DNA from: Nonomuraea terrae | Lineage (GTDB): Bacteria > Actinomycetota > Actinomycetes > Streptosporangiales > Streptosporangiaceae | Direction of reading: 5' to 3' | DNA: 50,359 nt | NCBI RefSeq assembly: GCF_004348995.1 | Contig: NZ_SMKQ01000045.1 | Location: 1-50,359, forward strand | In this document: in pieces, positions 33,771 to 42,165 of the stretch | Numbering within the stretch: the first letter of the stretch is position 1 | How the letters are laid out: each line of letters starts with the position of its first letter | Notes under the pieces: model-generated | What the model saw: the letters and a program-made list of their open reading frames with translations, nothing else | What the model was told of the DNA's origin: nothing | Databases searched by the model: none | Translations under genes and position numbers: made by a program

Positions 33771-34597
33771 GCGGCGTTCACCCACCGGTCGCGCAGGCTC
33801 GCCAGGATGACCACGGAGACGGCGAGCAGGACGAGACTGAGCACGATGGCGGCCTCCGGCTCGGTCTCCAGGGCGAGGTAGACGGCCAGCGGCATGGTGC
33901 GGGTGGTGCCGGGGAAGTTCCCGGCGAACGTGATCGTGGCCCCGAACTCGCCGAGCGCCCGCGCCCAGCACAGCACCGCCCCGGCCACGATGCCGGGGGC
34001 GACGAGCGGCAGGGTGACGCGGCGGAAGACCGTCCAGCGGGAGGCGCCCAGGGTGGCCGCGGCCTCCTCGTAGCGCTGGTCGGCCGCGCGCAGCGCGCCC
34101 TCCACACTGATGACGAGGAACGGCATCGCGACGAACGCCTCCGCGATGACCACCCCGGCGGTGGTGAACGGCAGCGTGACGCCGAACGCCGACTCCAGCC
34201 ACTGGCCGACGAGCCCGCGCCGGCCGAGAACGAGCAGCAGCGCCACGCCGCCCACGACCGGGGGCAGCACGAGCGGCACGGTGACGAGCGCCCGCACCAC
34301 CCGCTTGCCGGGCAGGTCGACCCGGGCGAGCAGCCAGGCGAGCGGCACGCCGAGCAGCAGGCACACGGCGGTCGCGATGGTGGCCGTCACCACCGACAGG
34401 CGCAGCGCCTCCAGGATCTGCGGCTCGCTCAGCCGCTGGAGCAGCGTCGGCCAGGGGGCCCGGATCAGCAGCCCGGCCAGCGGCAGCACGAGGAAGGCCA
34501 GCCCGAGGAGCGCGGGCACCACGAGCACCCACGGCAACCGCCCGGCGACGACACGCCCGCCGCCACGGGCGGAGCCGCTGCGGGACGTCGTCGTCAT
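33767..34597 (-). CDS. modB: molybdate ABC transporter permease
   Basis: A 276-residue permease with five or six membrane segments. LPLVLPPVVGGVALLLVLGR and EEAAATLGASRWTVFRRVTL with PLVAPGIVAGAVLCWARALG followed by EFGATITFAGNFPGTTRTMP are diagnostic ModB/CysT-type stretches (the last is strongly ModB-like). It forms the dimeric channel between ModA and ModC. ATGA overlaps couple it to both neighbours. Confidence 0.93.
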   Translation of the reverse strand: MTTTSRSGSARGGGRVVAGRLPWVLVVPALLGLAFLVLPLAGLLIRAPWPTLLQRLSEPQILEALRLSVVTATIATAVCLLLGVPLAWLLARVDLPGKRVVRALVTVPLVLPPVVGGVALLLVLGRRGLVGQWLESAFGVTLPFTTAGVVIAEAFVAMPFLVISVEGALRAADQRYEEAAATLGASRWTVFRRVTLPLVAPGIVAGAVLCWARALGEFGATITFAGNFPGTTRTMPLAVYLALETEPEAAIVLSLVLLAVSVVILASLRDRWVNAA

Positions 34598-35337
34598 GGG
34601 GCCTCGAATCCGGCCTCGGCCAGCACGTCCTTGCCCTGCGGCGAGCGCACGAGCTGGACGAACTGCTTGGCGAGGTCACCCGCGGGTGCGTCGTCGAGCA
34701 CCGCGATCGGGTAGTCGTTGACCGCCCGGTCGGCCTCGGGGAAGGGGATGCCGCGCACCTCGCCGGCCGCCGCCAGCACGTCGGTGCGGTAGACGAGCGC
34801 CGCGTCGACCTCGCCGAGGCGGACCTTGGTGAGCGTGGCCTTGACGTCCTGCTCCAGCGTCACGGGCGTGACCCGTACGCCCGCGGCCTTGAGCGCCTGG
34901 GCGGCGGCGACCCCGCACGGCACCTGCTCGGCGCAGAGCGCGACCTTCACCCCCGGGGCGGCCAGATCGGCCGGCGTCCGGACCTTGGCCGGGTTGCCGG
35001 CGGGGACGGCGATCTCCAGCTTGTTGCGCGCGAACGTGACCGGCGCACCGGCCAGAGAGGCGTCGGTGACGGTCCGCATCGTGGCGGGGCTGGCCGCGGC
35101 GAACACGTCGGCCGGAGCACCCTGCACGATCTGCTGGGCGAGGGTCGCGCTCGACCCGAAGTTGAACGTCACCGCCGTGCCGGGGTGCGCGGCCTCGAAC
35201 TCCGCACCGAGCCGGGTGAAGCTCTCGGTCAGCGACGCCGCCGCGAACACCGTCACCTTCCCGCCGCCGGACGCCTCCGCCCCGCACCCCGCGAGGGCGA
35301 GCGCCGCCGCGAGGACCGTCAGCAGGACGCGTCTCAC
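34594..35337 (-). CDS. modA: molybdate-binding lipoprotein
   Basis: A 247-residue extracytoplasmic receptor. The signal ends in the lipobox LAGC (Cys18). Mature marks are VTVFAAASLTESFTRLGAEF, NFGSSATLAQQIVQGAPADV and FAAASPATMRTV (oxyanion-binding serines), then VYRTDVLAAAGEVRGIPFP. These are typical of ModA. It is the second gene of the unit, with four-base overlaps on both sides. Confidence 0.93.
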   Translation of the reverse strand: MRRVLLTVLAAALALAGCGAEASGGGKVTVFAAASLTESFTRLGAEFEAAHPGTAVTFNFGSSATLAQQIVQGAPADVFAAASPATMRTVTDASLAGAPVTFARNKLEIAVPAGNPAKVRTPADLAAPGVKVALCAEQVPCGVAAAQALKAAGVRVTPVTLEQDVKATLTKVRLGEVDAALVYRTDVLAAAGEVRGIPFPEADRAVNDYPIAVLDDAPAGDLAKQFVQLVRSPQGKDVLAEAGFEAP

Positions 35338-35741
35338 GAGGTCCCCGCGCGCTCGCGGCCGGGGACCTCGACCACGACATTGGTGGACTTGATCACGGCC
35401 TCGGCCATCACACCCGGCGCCAGCCCCAGCTCGTCGGCGGCCTGCCGGCTCATCAGCGACACCACGCGGTACGGCCCCGCCGCGATCTCCACCTGCGCCA
35501 TCACCGCGTCCTTCAGCACGTCGGTGACGATGCCGCGCAGCCGGTTGCGGGCCGAGGACCGTCCGCTCTCCGGCGACTCCACCTGGGATCGGGCGAACGC
35601 GGCCAGGTCGGCGCCCTGCACCCGCCGGTGGCCGTGCTCGTCACGCTCGGCCGCGAGCCGCCCGGAGTCGACCCACCGGCGCACGGTGTCGGCGCTGACC
35701 CCGAGCAGCGCCGCGGCCTCGCTGATCCTGAACGTCGTCAC
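35334..35741 (-). CDS. HTH-TOBE (molybdopterin-binding/ModE-like) regulator
   Basis: A 135-residue protein of two parts. Residues 1-55 are a MerR/excisionase-type HTH (FRISEAAALLGVSADTVRRW, DSGRLAAERDEHGHRRV). Residues about 65-130 form one TOBE/Mop domain (RNRLRGIVTDVLKDAVMAQV, LMSRQAADELGLAPGVMAEA, VIKSTNVVVEV), which binds molybdate or tungstate. It is first in the mod operon and probably senses molybdate to control it. GTG 35741 lies seven bases after a TATCGT -10 box, so the transcript may be leaderless. The design differs from E. coli ModE, which has two Mop domains and another HTH type, but is common in actinobacteria. Confidence 0.88.
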   Translation of the reverse strand: MTTFRISEAAALLGVSADTVRRWVDSGRLAAERDEHGHRRVQGADLAAFARSQVESPESGRSSARNRLRGIVTDVLKDAVMAQVEIAAGPYRVVSLMSRQAADELGLAPGVMAEAVIKSTNVVVEVPGRERAGTS

Positions 35742-35748
35742 AGTCCAC

Positions 35749-35754
35749 ACGATA
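35749..35754 (-). promoter_or_regulatory. -10 box of the mod operon
   Basis: TATCGT on the minus strand is followed after seven bases by the GTG start of the regulator gene. No good -35 was seen. Confidence 0.4.
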
Positions 35755-35985
35755 CTCTCGCACAATCCACCCCAGAAGCCTCCAACCCTCAGCATTCGCC
35801 CCCCCATTCCGGGCAGAGGCCTGGCGCATACGCACGCATACGCCGGGCGGCCCTCCGGTAGACTCGCGGGTGCGCAGCCGGGCGCATCCAGTCCGCGGGG
35901 CAGGGACGATCCCACCGGCAGCACCGCACACCTGGTCGACGGACCTCGGCCCGCAGACGCGGACACGGGCAGACGGAGGTTCGCC

Positions 35986-37296
35986 GTGCCTGACCTTCCC
36001 CAGCGCCCTTCCCTGGAGCACCTGCGCAAGCAGGCCAAGGCGCTCGCCCGCGCCCGTGGCGTCCCGCTGAGCCGGGCGCAGTTCGACCTCGCCCGCGACC
36101 ACGGCTTCCCCAGCTGGCCGAGGCTGGTGGCGTACGTACGCGCGACGGGGCTGGCGGGCGTCGAACGGGCGGTCGCCCTGGCCGACGCCGACGCGCTCGC
36201 GGCGCTGCTTGCCGCCGAGCCCGAGGCGGCGACGGCGCCGGTCGGCGGGCTGCCGCCGCTGCTCGCGCTGCTGCGGCACGGCACCGGCCCGGCCGAGCGC
36301 ATCCGCGCGTGCGTACGCGTGCTGCTCGACGCCGGAGCCGACCCCGCCTGCCACACCGTCGAGTGGAACGGTGAGAGCAGGCGGACCGCGCTGTTCGACG
36401 CCGTGGCGCGCGGCGACCTGGCTCTCGTCCGCCTGCTGCTCGACCGCGGCGCGCCGCCGGACGAGGACGCCTTCTACCGCGCCTGCGAGCACTCCGGCGG
36501 CGCGTTCCTCGACCTGCTCCACCGGCCGGGCTTCGAACGCCTGATCGTCCGCAAGCTGGACTTCGAGGACACGGCGGGCCTGCGCTGGTTCCTCGGCCGC
36601 GGGGCCGATGTGAACGCGTGCCGCGCGCTGCACCACGCGATCGCCCGGGGCCGCGGCACGACCGTGCTGACGATGCTGCTGGACGCCGGCGCCGACGTGA
36701 ACCTGCCGTGGGACCGCTGGGACGTCGGCCGCCGCCCGCTCGCGCTGGCCGCCCGGTGCGGGCACCTGGCGGCGTACGAGCTGCTGGCCGAGCGCGGCGC
36801 GCGGGCGGACCTCGACGCGGTGGACGCGGCGGTGCTGGCGGTGGCGCGCGGCGAGTCCGCGCGCCTGCCGGCCGCTCCCCCGCCGGTCCTCGGTGTGCCG
36901 GGCGGCGGCTCCGGCTGGCTGCTCGGGCAGTTCGCGCAGCTGGGCCGCACGGAGGTGGTGCGGGCGCTGCTGGACGCCGGCATGGCGGTGGACACCCGAG
37001 GCTGGAGCAACTTCACCCCTCTGGACCAGGCCGCCATGCACGGTCGGGCGCCGACCGTGCGGTTGCTCATCGAACGCGGGGCGGATCTCGACGACCGCGC
37101 CTTCGACGAGGAGGGCCCGACCCCGCTCGACTGCGCCCTGTGGGGCCTGCGCCACAACCGCGCCGCCGACGGCGACTACCTCGGCACGGTGTCCGCCCTC
37201 GTGGCCGCCGGCGCCCCCACCCGCCTGACCCCGCCGACCGGCGACGCCGCGATCGACGCCCTCCTGACGGGAGGCCGGACGGCAGGTCGCTCATGA
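35986..37296 (+). CDS. ankyrin-repeat protein
   Basis: A 436-residue soluble protein. After an N-terminal segment with RPSLEHLRKQAKALARA and FDLARDHGFPSWPRLVAYVR, a common header in bacterial ankyrin proteins, come several ankyrin-like repeats. Examples are AVARGDLALVRLLLDRGAPP, RGTTVLTMLLDAGADVNLPW, LAARCGHLAAYELLAERGAR and AAMHGRAPTVRLLIERGADL. Such repeats bind partner proteins; no enzymatic domain is seen. GTG 35986 has GGAGG seven bases upstream; the frame is open further upstream but without protein-like content. It is divergent from the mod operon and 50 bases from the methyltransferase gene. Confidence 0.85.
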   Translation: MPDLPQRPSLEHLRKQAKALARARGVPLSRAQFDLARDHGFPSWPRLVAYVRATGLAGVERAVALADADALAALLAAEPEAATAPVGGLPPLLALLRHGTGPAERIRACVRVLLDAGADPACHTVEWNGESRRTALFDAVARGDLALVRLLLDRGAPPDEDAFYRACEHSGGAFLDLLHRPGFERLIVRKLDFEDTAGLRWFLGRGADVNACRALHHAIARGRGTTVLTMLLDAGADVNLPWDRWDVGRRPLALAARCGHLAAYELLAERGARADLDAVDAAVLAVARGESARLPAAPPPVLGVPGGGSGWLLGQFAQLGRTEVVRALLDAGMAVDTRGWSNFTPLDQAAMHGRAPTVRLLIERGADLDDRAFDEEGPTPLDCALWGLRHNRAADGDYLGTVSALVAAGAPTRLTPPTGDAAIDALLTGGRTAGRS

Positions 37297-37345
37297 GGTG
37301 GAAATCCGATTGCTGGGTTCTGTGCGGTCCTGAATAGTCGCGAGG

Positions 37346-38086
37346 ATGGAACGAGAGTCGATCAGTCACATCGCTCACGGCGACCACCCCATCGCCGCTC
37401 CCCTCAGTGAGACCGCCGTGGAACGCCTGCTCGCCCGGGCGAAGCCGCCGCGCGGGGCGCGCATCCTCGACCTCGGCTGCGGCGAGGGCGCCTGGCTGAC
37501 CAGGGCGCTGGCCCGTTATCCCGACGCGACGGCCGACGGGGTGGACGTCTCGGAGATGGCGCTCGCCGCGGCCGCCCGCGAAGCGGACCGCCGCGGCGTC
37601 TCCGACCGGCTCCGGCTGCACCGCACGCCCGCCGCCGACTTCGCCGCCGGACCGTCGTACGACCTGGTGCTGTGTGTCGGGGCGACGCACGCGTTCGGCG
37701 GGCTGGCGCAGACGCTCGCGGCCGTCCGCCGCCACCTGGGCCCGCGCGGCCTCGCCCTGGTCGGCGAGGGCTTCTGGGAACGCCCGCCCACGCCGGAGGC
37801 CCTTCGCCTGCTGGACGCCAAGCCGGATGACTTCGCCGACCTCGCCGGCACGGTGGAGTCCATGGAGCAGGCCGGTTTCGCCGCCGTCCACGGCCACACC
37901 AGCACCCCCGGCGAGTGGGACGCGTACGAGTGGTCGTGGACCGGCACCCTCACCTCCTGGGCGCTCGACCACCCTGGACCGGACGGCGACGCCGCCCTGG
38001 CCGCCGCCCGCGGCCACCGCGACATGTGGCTGCGCGGCTACCGGGGTGTGCTCGGGTTCGTCACCCTGCTGCTGCGCCGGGTGTGA
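37346..38086 (+). CDS. class I SAM-dependent methyltransferase
   Basis: A 246-residue protein with motif I ILDLGCGEGAWLTRAL (about residues 40-55), the acidic end of strand 2 in GVDVSEMALAAA, and motif IV YDLVLCVGATHAFGGLAQ. The C-terminal half is family-variable and includes EGFWERPPTPEAL. The substrate is unknown. The stop lies 26 bases inside the 3' end of the convergent LLM-BBE gene, an unusually long convergent overlap. A weak CGAGG or a TAGTCG box precedes the ATG, so the translation signal is not clear. Confidence 0.87.
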   Translation: MERESISHIAHGDHPIAAPLSETAVERLLARAKPPRGARILDLGCGEGAWLTRALARYPDATADGVDVSEMALAAAAREADRRGVSDRLRLHRTPAADFAAGPSYDLVLCVGATHAFGGLAQTLAAVRRHLGPRGLALVGEGFWERPPTPEALRLLDAKPDDFADLAGTVESMEQAGFAAVHGHTSTPGEWDAYEWSWTGTLTSWALDHPGPDGDAALAAARGHRDMWLRGYRGVLGFVTLLLRRV

Positions 38087-40460
38087 CGTCCTCCTCGGCC
38101 GGGTCGAAGGCGAAGTTGTCGCGGAAGACCTTGGCGGGGTCGTAGCGGCGCTTGAGTGCGCGCAGCCGCCGCAGGGTGTCGCCGGGGTAGGCCTCGTGCA
38201 CGCGTTCGGGGCGCCGGTCGGTCTCGAAGTTGATGTACTGGCCGGAGAAGTGCGGCAGCAGGGCGTCCCAGGCGGGATCCAGGTCCCCGCGGCTGTGGCC
38301 GAACGCGACGAGCTGGAAGTTGGCCGAGCGGCCCGCGTAGGCGGTCGCGTCAGGGGCGACGTCGGACGCGGCGCCGCCCACCGACCGGATGTGGAAGAAG
38401 TACGTCAGCCCGCTGCGGACCAGCCGCGCCGCCGCCGCGGACAGCTCGGGCGTGAGGTGGTCGGCGAGCGCGGCGCGGGTCACCGGCTCCCCCTGGGCGT
38501 CGTGCGTGCCCGGCGGGACGTGCATGACCGCCGCGTACGGCAGCACCTGGATCGAGTAGTCGAGCAGCGGCGCGGTCGCGGCGAGGGGCTGCAACCGGCT
38601 GACGATCGTGTCGGCGTCGTCGGAGTCGACGACCGCCATCATCTGGGCGATGAGCGGCTGGCCCGGGCGAGGCCGGCCGAGGATGACCGCGCTGGTCACG
38701 TCGCGCGGCGCGGCCTCCATGGCGGCTCCCCAGCGTTCCAGGAAGTCCGCCGTGTCGGTGGCGTCCAGGACGAACTGGGCGAATCCCACGTCGCCCACCT
38801 CGTCGACCTCGAACTCGAACGACGTGACGATGCCGAAGTTGGCCCCCGCGCCGCGTACGCCCCAGAACAGCTCGGGGTTCTCCTGCTCGTCGGCGCGCAC
38901 CTGGGAGCCGTCGGCGAGCACCATCTCGACCGCGCGCAGGTGGTCGATGGTGAGGCCGTGCTCGCGGACGAGCCAGCCGATGCCGCCCGCGGTGGCCAGG
39001 CCGCCGACGCCGACGCCGCCGTAGTCGCCGGAGCTGAGCGCCCACCCGTGCGGGGCGAGCGCGGCGGCGACGTCGCTCCAGCGCGCGCCCGGCTCGATGC
39101 GCACGCGGCGGGTCTCCTTGTCGAGGACCTCGATCGCGTTGAGGCGGGAGACGTCGATGACGATGCCGCCGTTGTTGGTGGAACGGCCGCTGATGCCGTG
39201 ACCGGCGCTGCGGATCGACAGCTTCACCGGCTGCGTGCGGGCGAAGCGGATGGCGTCGCCGACGTCGGCCGGCGTGCCGGGCCGCAGGACCAGGCCGGGC
39301 GAGCCGCCGCGCAGGTAGGTGGAGCGCACGCGCGCGTACGCGGCGTCTCCGGGCTCGACGGCCGTGGCGGCCAGGGAGGCGGGGACGGCGTCGTAGTCGA
39401 TGCCCTCGCGGCGCTTGCTCCGTACGAACGCGCTGCGCGCCGGCGCGGACTCCGCGACGCCGCGGGCCCGGCGTTCGCGGTCGACGGCCGTGCGCAGGAC
39501 CGGTACGACCTCGGCGGCGAAGCGCCGCACGGTCTCCGGGTCGCCGGCCGAGAGGACGAACGTGGCGAAGCCGGCGTCGAGGACGAGCGGGAGAAGGTCG
39601 GCGACCCACTTCTCGGGCGGGCCGGTCAGGAAGCCGCCGCGGTCCGCTGTGAAGCGGCCGGCGATCCGGGCCAGGCGGCGGATCTCGCGGGGGTCGCGTC
39701 CCGCCTCGGCCGCCGCCGCGTCGATCACGCGCTGCGCCGCCACCAGCTCCCCGACCCACACCCCATCCACCACAGACCCGTCCGGCGCCGGGCCTGCCGC
39801 GGTCCCGGCCGGCGCGGTTCCGGCCGGCGCGGTTCCGGCCGGCGCGGAATCGGCCGGCGCGGAATCGGCCGCGGTGCCGTCCTCCGCGTGGCCGCCGGGG
39901 TGGGCCGGTGGGGTTCCGAGGGCGAGCGGGGCCGTCCAGCCGTCGGCCTTCTGGCCGGTCAGGCGCAGGAGGGCGGGGTCGGCGCCGTCGATCCACAGCG
40001 GAACGGTCCGGGACGGAGCCGGCCCGCGATCCGCGCCCGCCACCCGGTGGTGCTTCCCCTCGACGTACAGCGGCGACCGTTCGGAGGCCGACCAGATCCC
40101 CCGGATGACGTCGATCGCCTCCCCCACGGCGTCGGCGTCCGGCGTGTGCGCGGTGGCGAGGGCCAGGTCGACCCGGCCGCCCGCGAGGAGGTCGAGGCTG
40201 GCCGCGGCGCGCGCCACGACGGCGGGGTTGCCGTCCCGCGCGGGGGCGGCGAGCAGCCGGACGCGGCTCGTCCGGCCGGCGGCCCAGCTCGCCAGCGTCC
40301 AGGGGTCGGCCTGCGCGGGCCCGCCGGAGAACGTGACGAGGTCGTAGCCGAGCTCCTCGCTCAGCTCGGCCAGGTCGACGAGGTCTTCCAGCGCCTTGGT
40401 GGCGACGTGCTCGCCGGGGGCGAGCAGGACGCCGAAGCGTAGGGGGTGACCGTAGTCCAT
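38061..40460 (-). CDS. luciferase-like monooxygenase fused to BBE-type FAD oxidase
   Basis: A single 799-residue frame joins two oxidoreductases. Residues 1 to about 345 are an LLM (F420 or FMN TIM barrel) with LRFGVLLAPGEHV, AAASLDLLAGGRVDLALATA, EAIDVIRGIW and TGQKADGWTAPL. A low-complexity Ala/Pro/Gly insert sits about 185-230. From about 385 an FAD-binding PCMH/berberine-bridge domain follows with LSIRSAGHGISGRST (His for covalent FAD), GVGVGGLATAGGIGWLVREH and AGANFGIVTSFEFE, ending with the BBE tail YYDPAKVF-type (RRYDPAKVFRDNF). The usual second linking cysteine (G-x-C-P) reads GDYGG, so only single attachment is expected. It is 2 bp behind a second LLM gene. Substrate unknown. Confidence 0.88.
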   Translation of the reverse strand: MDYGHPLRFGVLLAPGEHVATKALEDLVDLAELSEELGYDLVTFSGGPAQADPWTLASWAAGRTSRVRLLAAPARDGNPAVVARAAASLDLLAGGRVDLALATAHTPDADAVGEAIDVIRGIWSASERSPLYVEGKHHRVAGADRGPAPSRTVPLWIDGADPALLRLTGQKADGWTAPLALGTPPAHPGGHAEDGTAADSAPADSAPAGTAPAGTAPAGTAAGPAPDGSVVDGVWVGELVAAQRVIDAAAAEAGRDPREIRRLARIAGRFTADRGGFLTGPPEKWVADLLPLVLDAGFATFVLSAGDPETVRRFAAEVVPVLRTAVDRERRARGVAESAPARSAFVRSKRREGIDYDAVPASLAATAVEPGDAAYARVRSTYLRGGSPGLVLRPGTPADVGDAIRFARTQPVKLSIRSAGHGISGRSTNNGGIVIDVSRLNAIEVLDKETRRVRIEPGARWSDVAAALAPHGWALSSGDYGGVGVGGLATAGGIGWLVREHGLTIDHLRAVEMVLADGSQVRADEQENPELFWGVRGAGANFGIVTSFEFEVDEVGDVGFAQFVLDATDTADFLERWGAAMEAAPRDVTSAVILGRPRPGQPLIAQMMAVVDSDDADTIVSRLQPLAATAPLLDYSIQVLPYAAVMHVPPGTHDAQGEPVTRAALADHLTPELSAAAARLVRSGLTYFFHIRSVGGAASDVAPDATAYAGRSANFQLVAFGHSRGDLDPAWDALLPHFSGQYINFETDRRPERVHEAYPGDTLRRLRALKRRYDPAKVFRDNFAFDPAEEDVTPGAAAG
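39807..39866. repeat. four tandem 15-bp repeats inside the LLM-BBE gene
   Basis: Four units of GGCCGGCGCGGTTCC or its variant GGCCGGCGCGGAATC lie head to tail. They encode an Ala/Pro/Gly/Ser/Thr linker at about residues 198-217 of the fusion protein. Replication slippage is the likely origin and copy number may vary between strains. Confidence 0.85.
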
Positions 40461-40462
40461 GA

Positions 40463-41374
40463 TCAACGCACCGTTCCGCGCGCGGCGCGCTCCTTGGCCA
40501 CCAGGTCGCGGACGAGCGGGGCGACCTCGCCGCCGAAGGTCCGGATCACGGCCGGGTCGTCGCCCATCAGGATGTACGACGAGAAGCCGTACTCGAGGGT
40601 CAGCACCGCGAGCTGCTCGGCCCACTGCTCCGGCGGCCCGGTCAGCAGCCCGTCTCCGGCGGCCCCGAAGCGCCCGGACACGTTGAGCAGGCGGCGGACC
40701 GCCGCGGGCTCCCGCCCGGCCCCGTCCGCGGCCTCGTCGATGATCGCGTTGGCCTCGGTGATAGCGTCGAGGCTCCCCATGTACGGCAGCGACGGCAGCC
40801 ACCCGTCGGCCTTGGCCCCGGTGAGCCGGAGCATCTTCGGCTTGTACGCCCCCAGCCAGATGCCGATGTCATGGGCGGGCGCCGGACCGCGTTTGGCCCC
40901 TGCGACCTGGTAGTACGTGCCGTCCACCCGGAAGCGCGACGTGTCGGACGGGTCCCACAGGCCGCGGATGATGTCGATCGCCTCGCTCAGCGCGTCCACG
41001 GCCTGGCCGGGGGTCAGCCGCCGGCCGCCCATGGCCTCGATGGCGTCCCAGAACCCGCCGGCCCCGAGGCCCAGCTCGAACCGGCCCCCGCTGAGCAGGT
41101 CGAGGCTGGCCGCGGCGCGGGCGAGCACGGCCGGCGGGCGGAGCGGGAGGTTGATGACGTTGCCCGACAGGCGGATGCGCTCCGTCCGCGCGGCGACGTA
41201 CGACAGCAGCGTCCAGGTGTCGAGGAAGGCCGCCTGGTAGGGGTGGTCCTGGAAGGTCACGAGGTCCAGCCCCGCGGCCTCCGACTCCTGCGCCAGGGCG
41301 ACGACCTCGTGCGGCGTGGCGTTCGCCGGGGTGATGAACGACCCGAACAGCAGGTCGTGGCCGTAGTCAGGCAT
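40463..41374 (-). CDS. LLM class flavin-dependent oxidoreductase
   Basis: A 303-residue luciferase-like TIM-barrel enzyme. LLFGSFITPANATPHEVVAL, GLDLVTFQDHPYQAAFLDTW, RIRLSGNVINLPLRPPAVLA and AAASLDLLSGGRFELGLGAG with EAIDIIRGLWD are typical of F420-dependent or FMN-dependent members. It is clearly paralogous to the N-terminal half of the fusion gene 2 bp downstream (same ASLDLL-GGR-EL and EAIDIIRG blocks), so the pair arose by duplication and one copy gained the FAD domain. GAGGAGG lies nine bases before the ATG. The adjacent MarR gene, on the same strand upstream, may regulate both. Confidence 0.92.
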   Translation of the reverse strand: MPDYGHDLLFGSFITPANATPHEVVALAQESEAAGLDLVTFQDHPYQAAFLDTWTLLSYVAARTERIRLSGNVINLPLRPPAVLARAAASLDLLSGGRFELGLGAGGFWDAIEAMGGRRLTPGQAVDALSEAIDIIRGLWDPSDTSRFRVDGTYYQVAGAKRGPAPAHDIGIWLGAYKPKMLRLTGAKADGWLPSLPYMGSLDAITEANAIIDEAADGAGREPAAVRRLLNVSGRFGAAGDGLLTGPPEQWAEQLAVLTLEYGFSSYILMGDDPAVIRTFGGEVAPLVRDLVAKERAARGTVR

Positions 41375-41403
41375 GCGCGCTCCTCCTCTGCCCCCACAAG
41401 GCA

Positions 41404-41426
41404 GATATGTTGTCCCGAAGAATATC
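41404..41426. promoter_or_regulatory. inverted repeat upstream of the LLM genes
   Basis: GATAT at 41404 and ATATC at 41422 form a short inverted repeat with a 13-bp spacer, 30 bases before the LLM start. A MarR dimer could bind here, but arms this short may be chance. Confidence 0.25.
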
Positions 41427-41490
41427 CAATGCCAGACGATCGGCAGAACAGCAGGTTCTGTCCGGTTATTCCGGCCCGGTCATTCCACGG

Positions 41491-42018
41491 TCAGCGGCGA
41501 GTGCCGTCGGAGAGCATCTCCTCGGCCACGGAGCAGGGGTCGTTGGCGGGCTCGATGTCGCGCACGTCGCAGGCCACCCGCGTCAGCAACCTCCGGAACG
41601 TCGCCCGTTCGGCGGAGGTGAGCGCGCCGAGCAGGGCGTCCTCGGCGTCGTGGACGCGCCCTTCCAGCTCCCGGAACGCGCGCTCGCCCTCGGGCGTGGC
41701 CACGATGCGGCGCCGGCGGCGGTCGGCCGGGTTGAGCCGCCGCTCCACGAGGCCCGCCCCCACCAGGTCGTCGATCAGATACGTCAGGACAGTCCTGTCG
41801 ATGCCGAGATGGGCGGCCAGGGCGAGCTGGGTCGGGTGGTCGCCGCCCACGACGGCGGCGAGCGTCTGGTAGCCCCGCGGCCCGTGCGGGAAGTCGCCGA
41901 TCGCGGAGACCACCGAGCCGTGGTACGCGCGCAGCAGCACCCCGAGCGTCCAGCCGAAGTTCTCCGACACGTCGCGGGAGATTTCCTCAGGGGTGGTTTC
42001 TGGCCGCTCGCTGCTCAT
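41491..42018 (-). CDS. MarR family transcriptional regulator
   Basis: A 175-residue winged-helix regulator. GYQTLAAVVGGDHPTQLALA, HLGIDRTVLTYLIDDLVGAG and LVERRLNPADRRRRRIVATP are helices 3-4 and the wing of MarR proteins, with flanking dimerisation helices. TAGGAT lies exactly six bases before the ATG (leaderless). It lies upstream of the two LLM genes on the same strand (116-bp gap) and divergent from the peptidase gene; a large palindrome lies between it and the peptidase. Ligands of the family are usually aromatic or phenolic compounds. Confidence 0.88.
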   Translation of the reverse strand: MSSERPETTPEEISRDVSENFGWTLGVLLRAYHGSVVSAIGDFPHGPRGYQTLAAVVGGDHPTQLALAAHLGIDRTVLTYLIDDLVGAGLVERRLNPADRRRRRIVATPEGERAFRELEGRVHDAEDALLGALTSAERATFRRLLTRVACDVRDIEPANDPCSVAEEMLSDGTRR

Positions 42019-42024
42019 GCGCGC

Positions 42025-42030
42025 ATCCTA
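42025..42030 (-). promoter_or_regulatory. -10 box of the marR-type gene (leaderless)
   Basis: On the minus strand TAGGAT is followed after six bases (GCGCGC) by the ATG. No ribosome site lies between. Confidence 0.5.
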
Positions 42031-42089
42031 CCCACCGTCCGTGCGCCGTCAGATTTTCCGCTTACCGAAAGATCTGTCACACCACACAT

Positions 42090-42119
42090 CTCAAGGATGA
42101 CCCGCGGTTCATCCTTGAG
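42090..42119. promoter_or_regulatory. 30-bp near-perfect palindrome between marR and peptidase genes
   Basis: Arms CTCAAGGATGA and TCATCCTTGAG are perfect over 11 bp, and the centre contains CCGCGG, so the whole 30-bp element is palindromic except for one mismatched pair (42101/42108). It lies 72 bases upstream of the MarR start and 47 upstream of the peptidase start. A MarR operator is the simplest reading; a cruciform or an RNA hairpin is also possible. Confidence 0.6.
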
Positions 42120-42165
42120 TCGGATGGACCTGTAAGACGTTCTGCTCAATGATCGGATTTTCCCG

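Noticed and set aside
39807..39866. CRISPR-like or regulatory repeat array
   Set aside because: Units are contiguous 15-bp in-frame repeats with no spacers and encode a simple linker.
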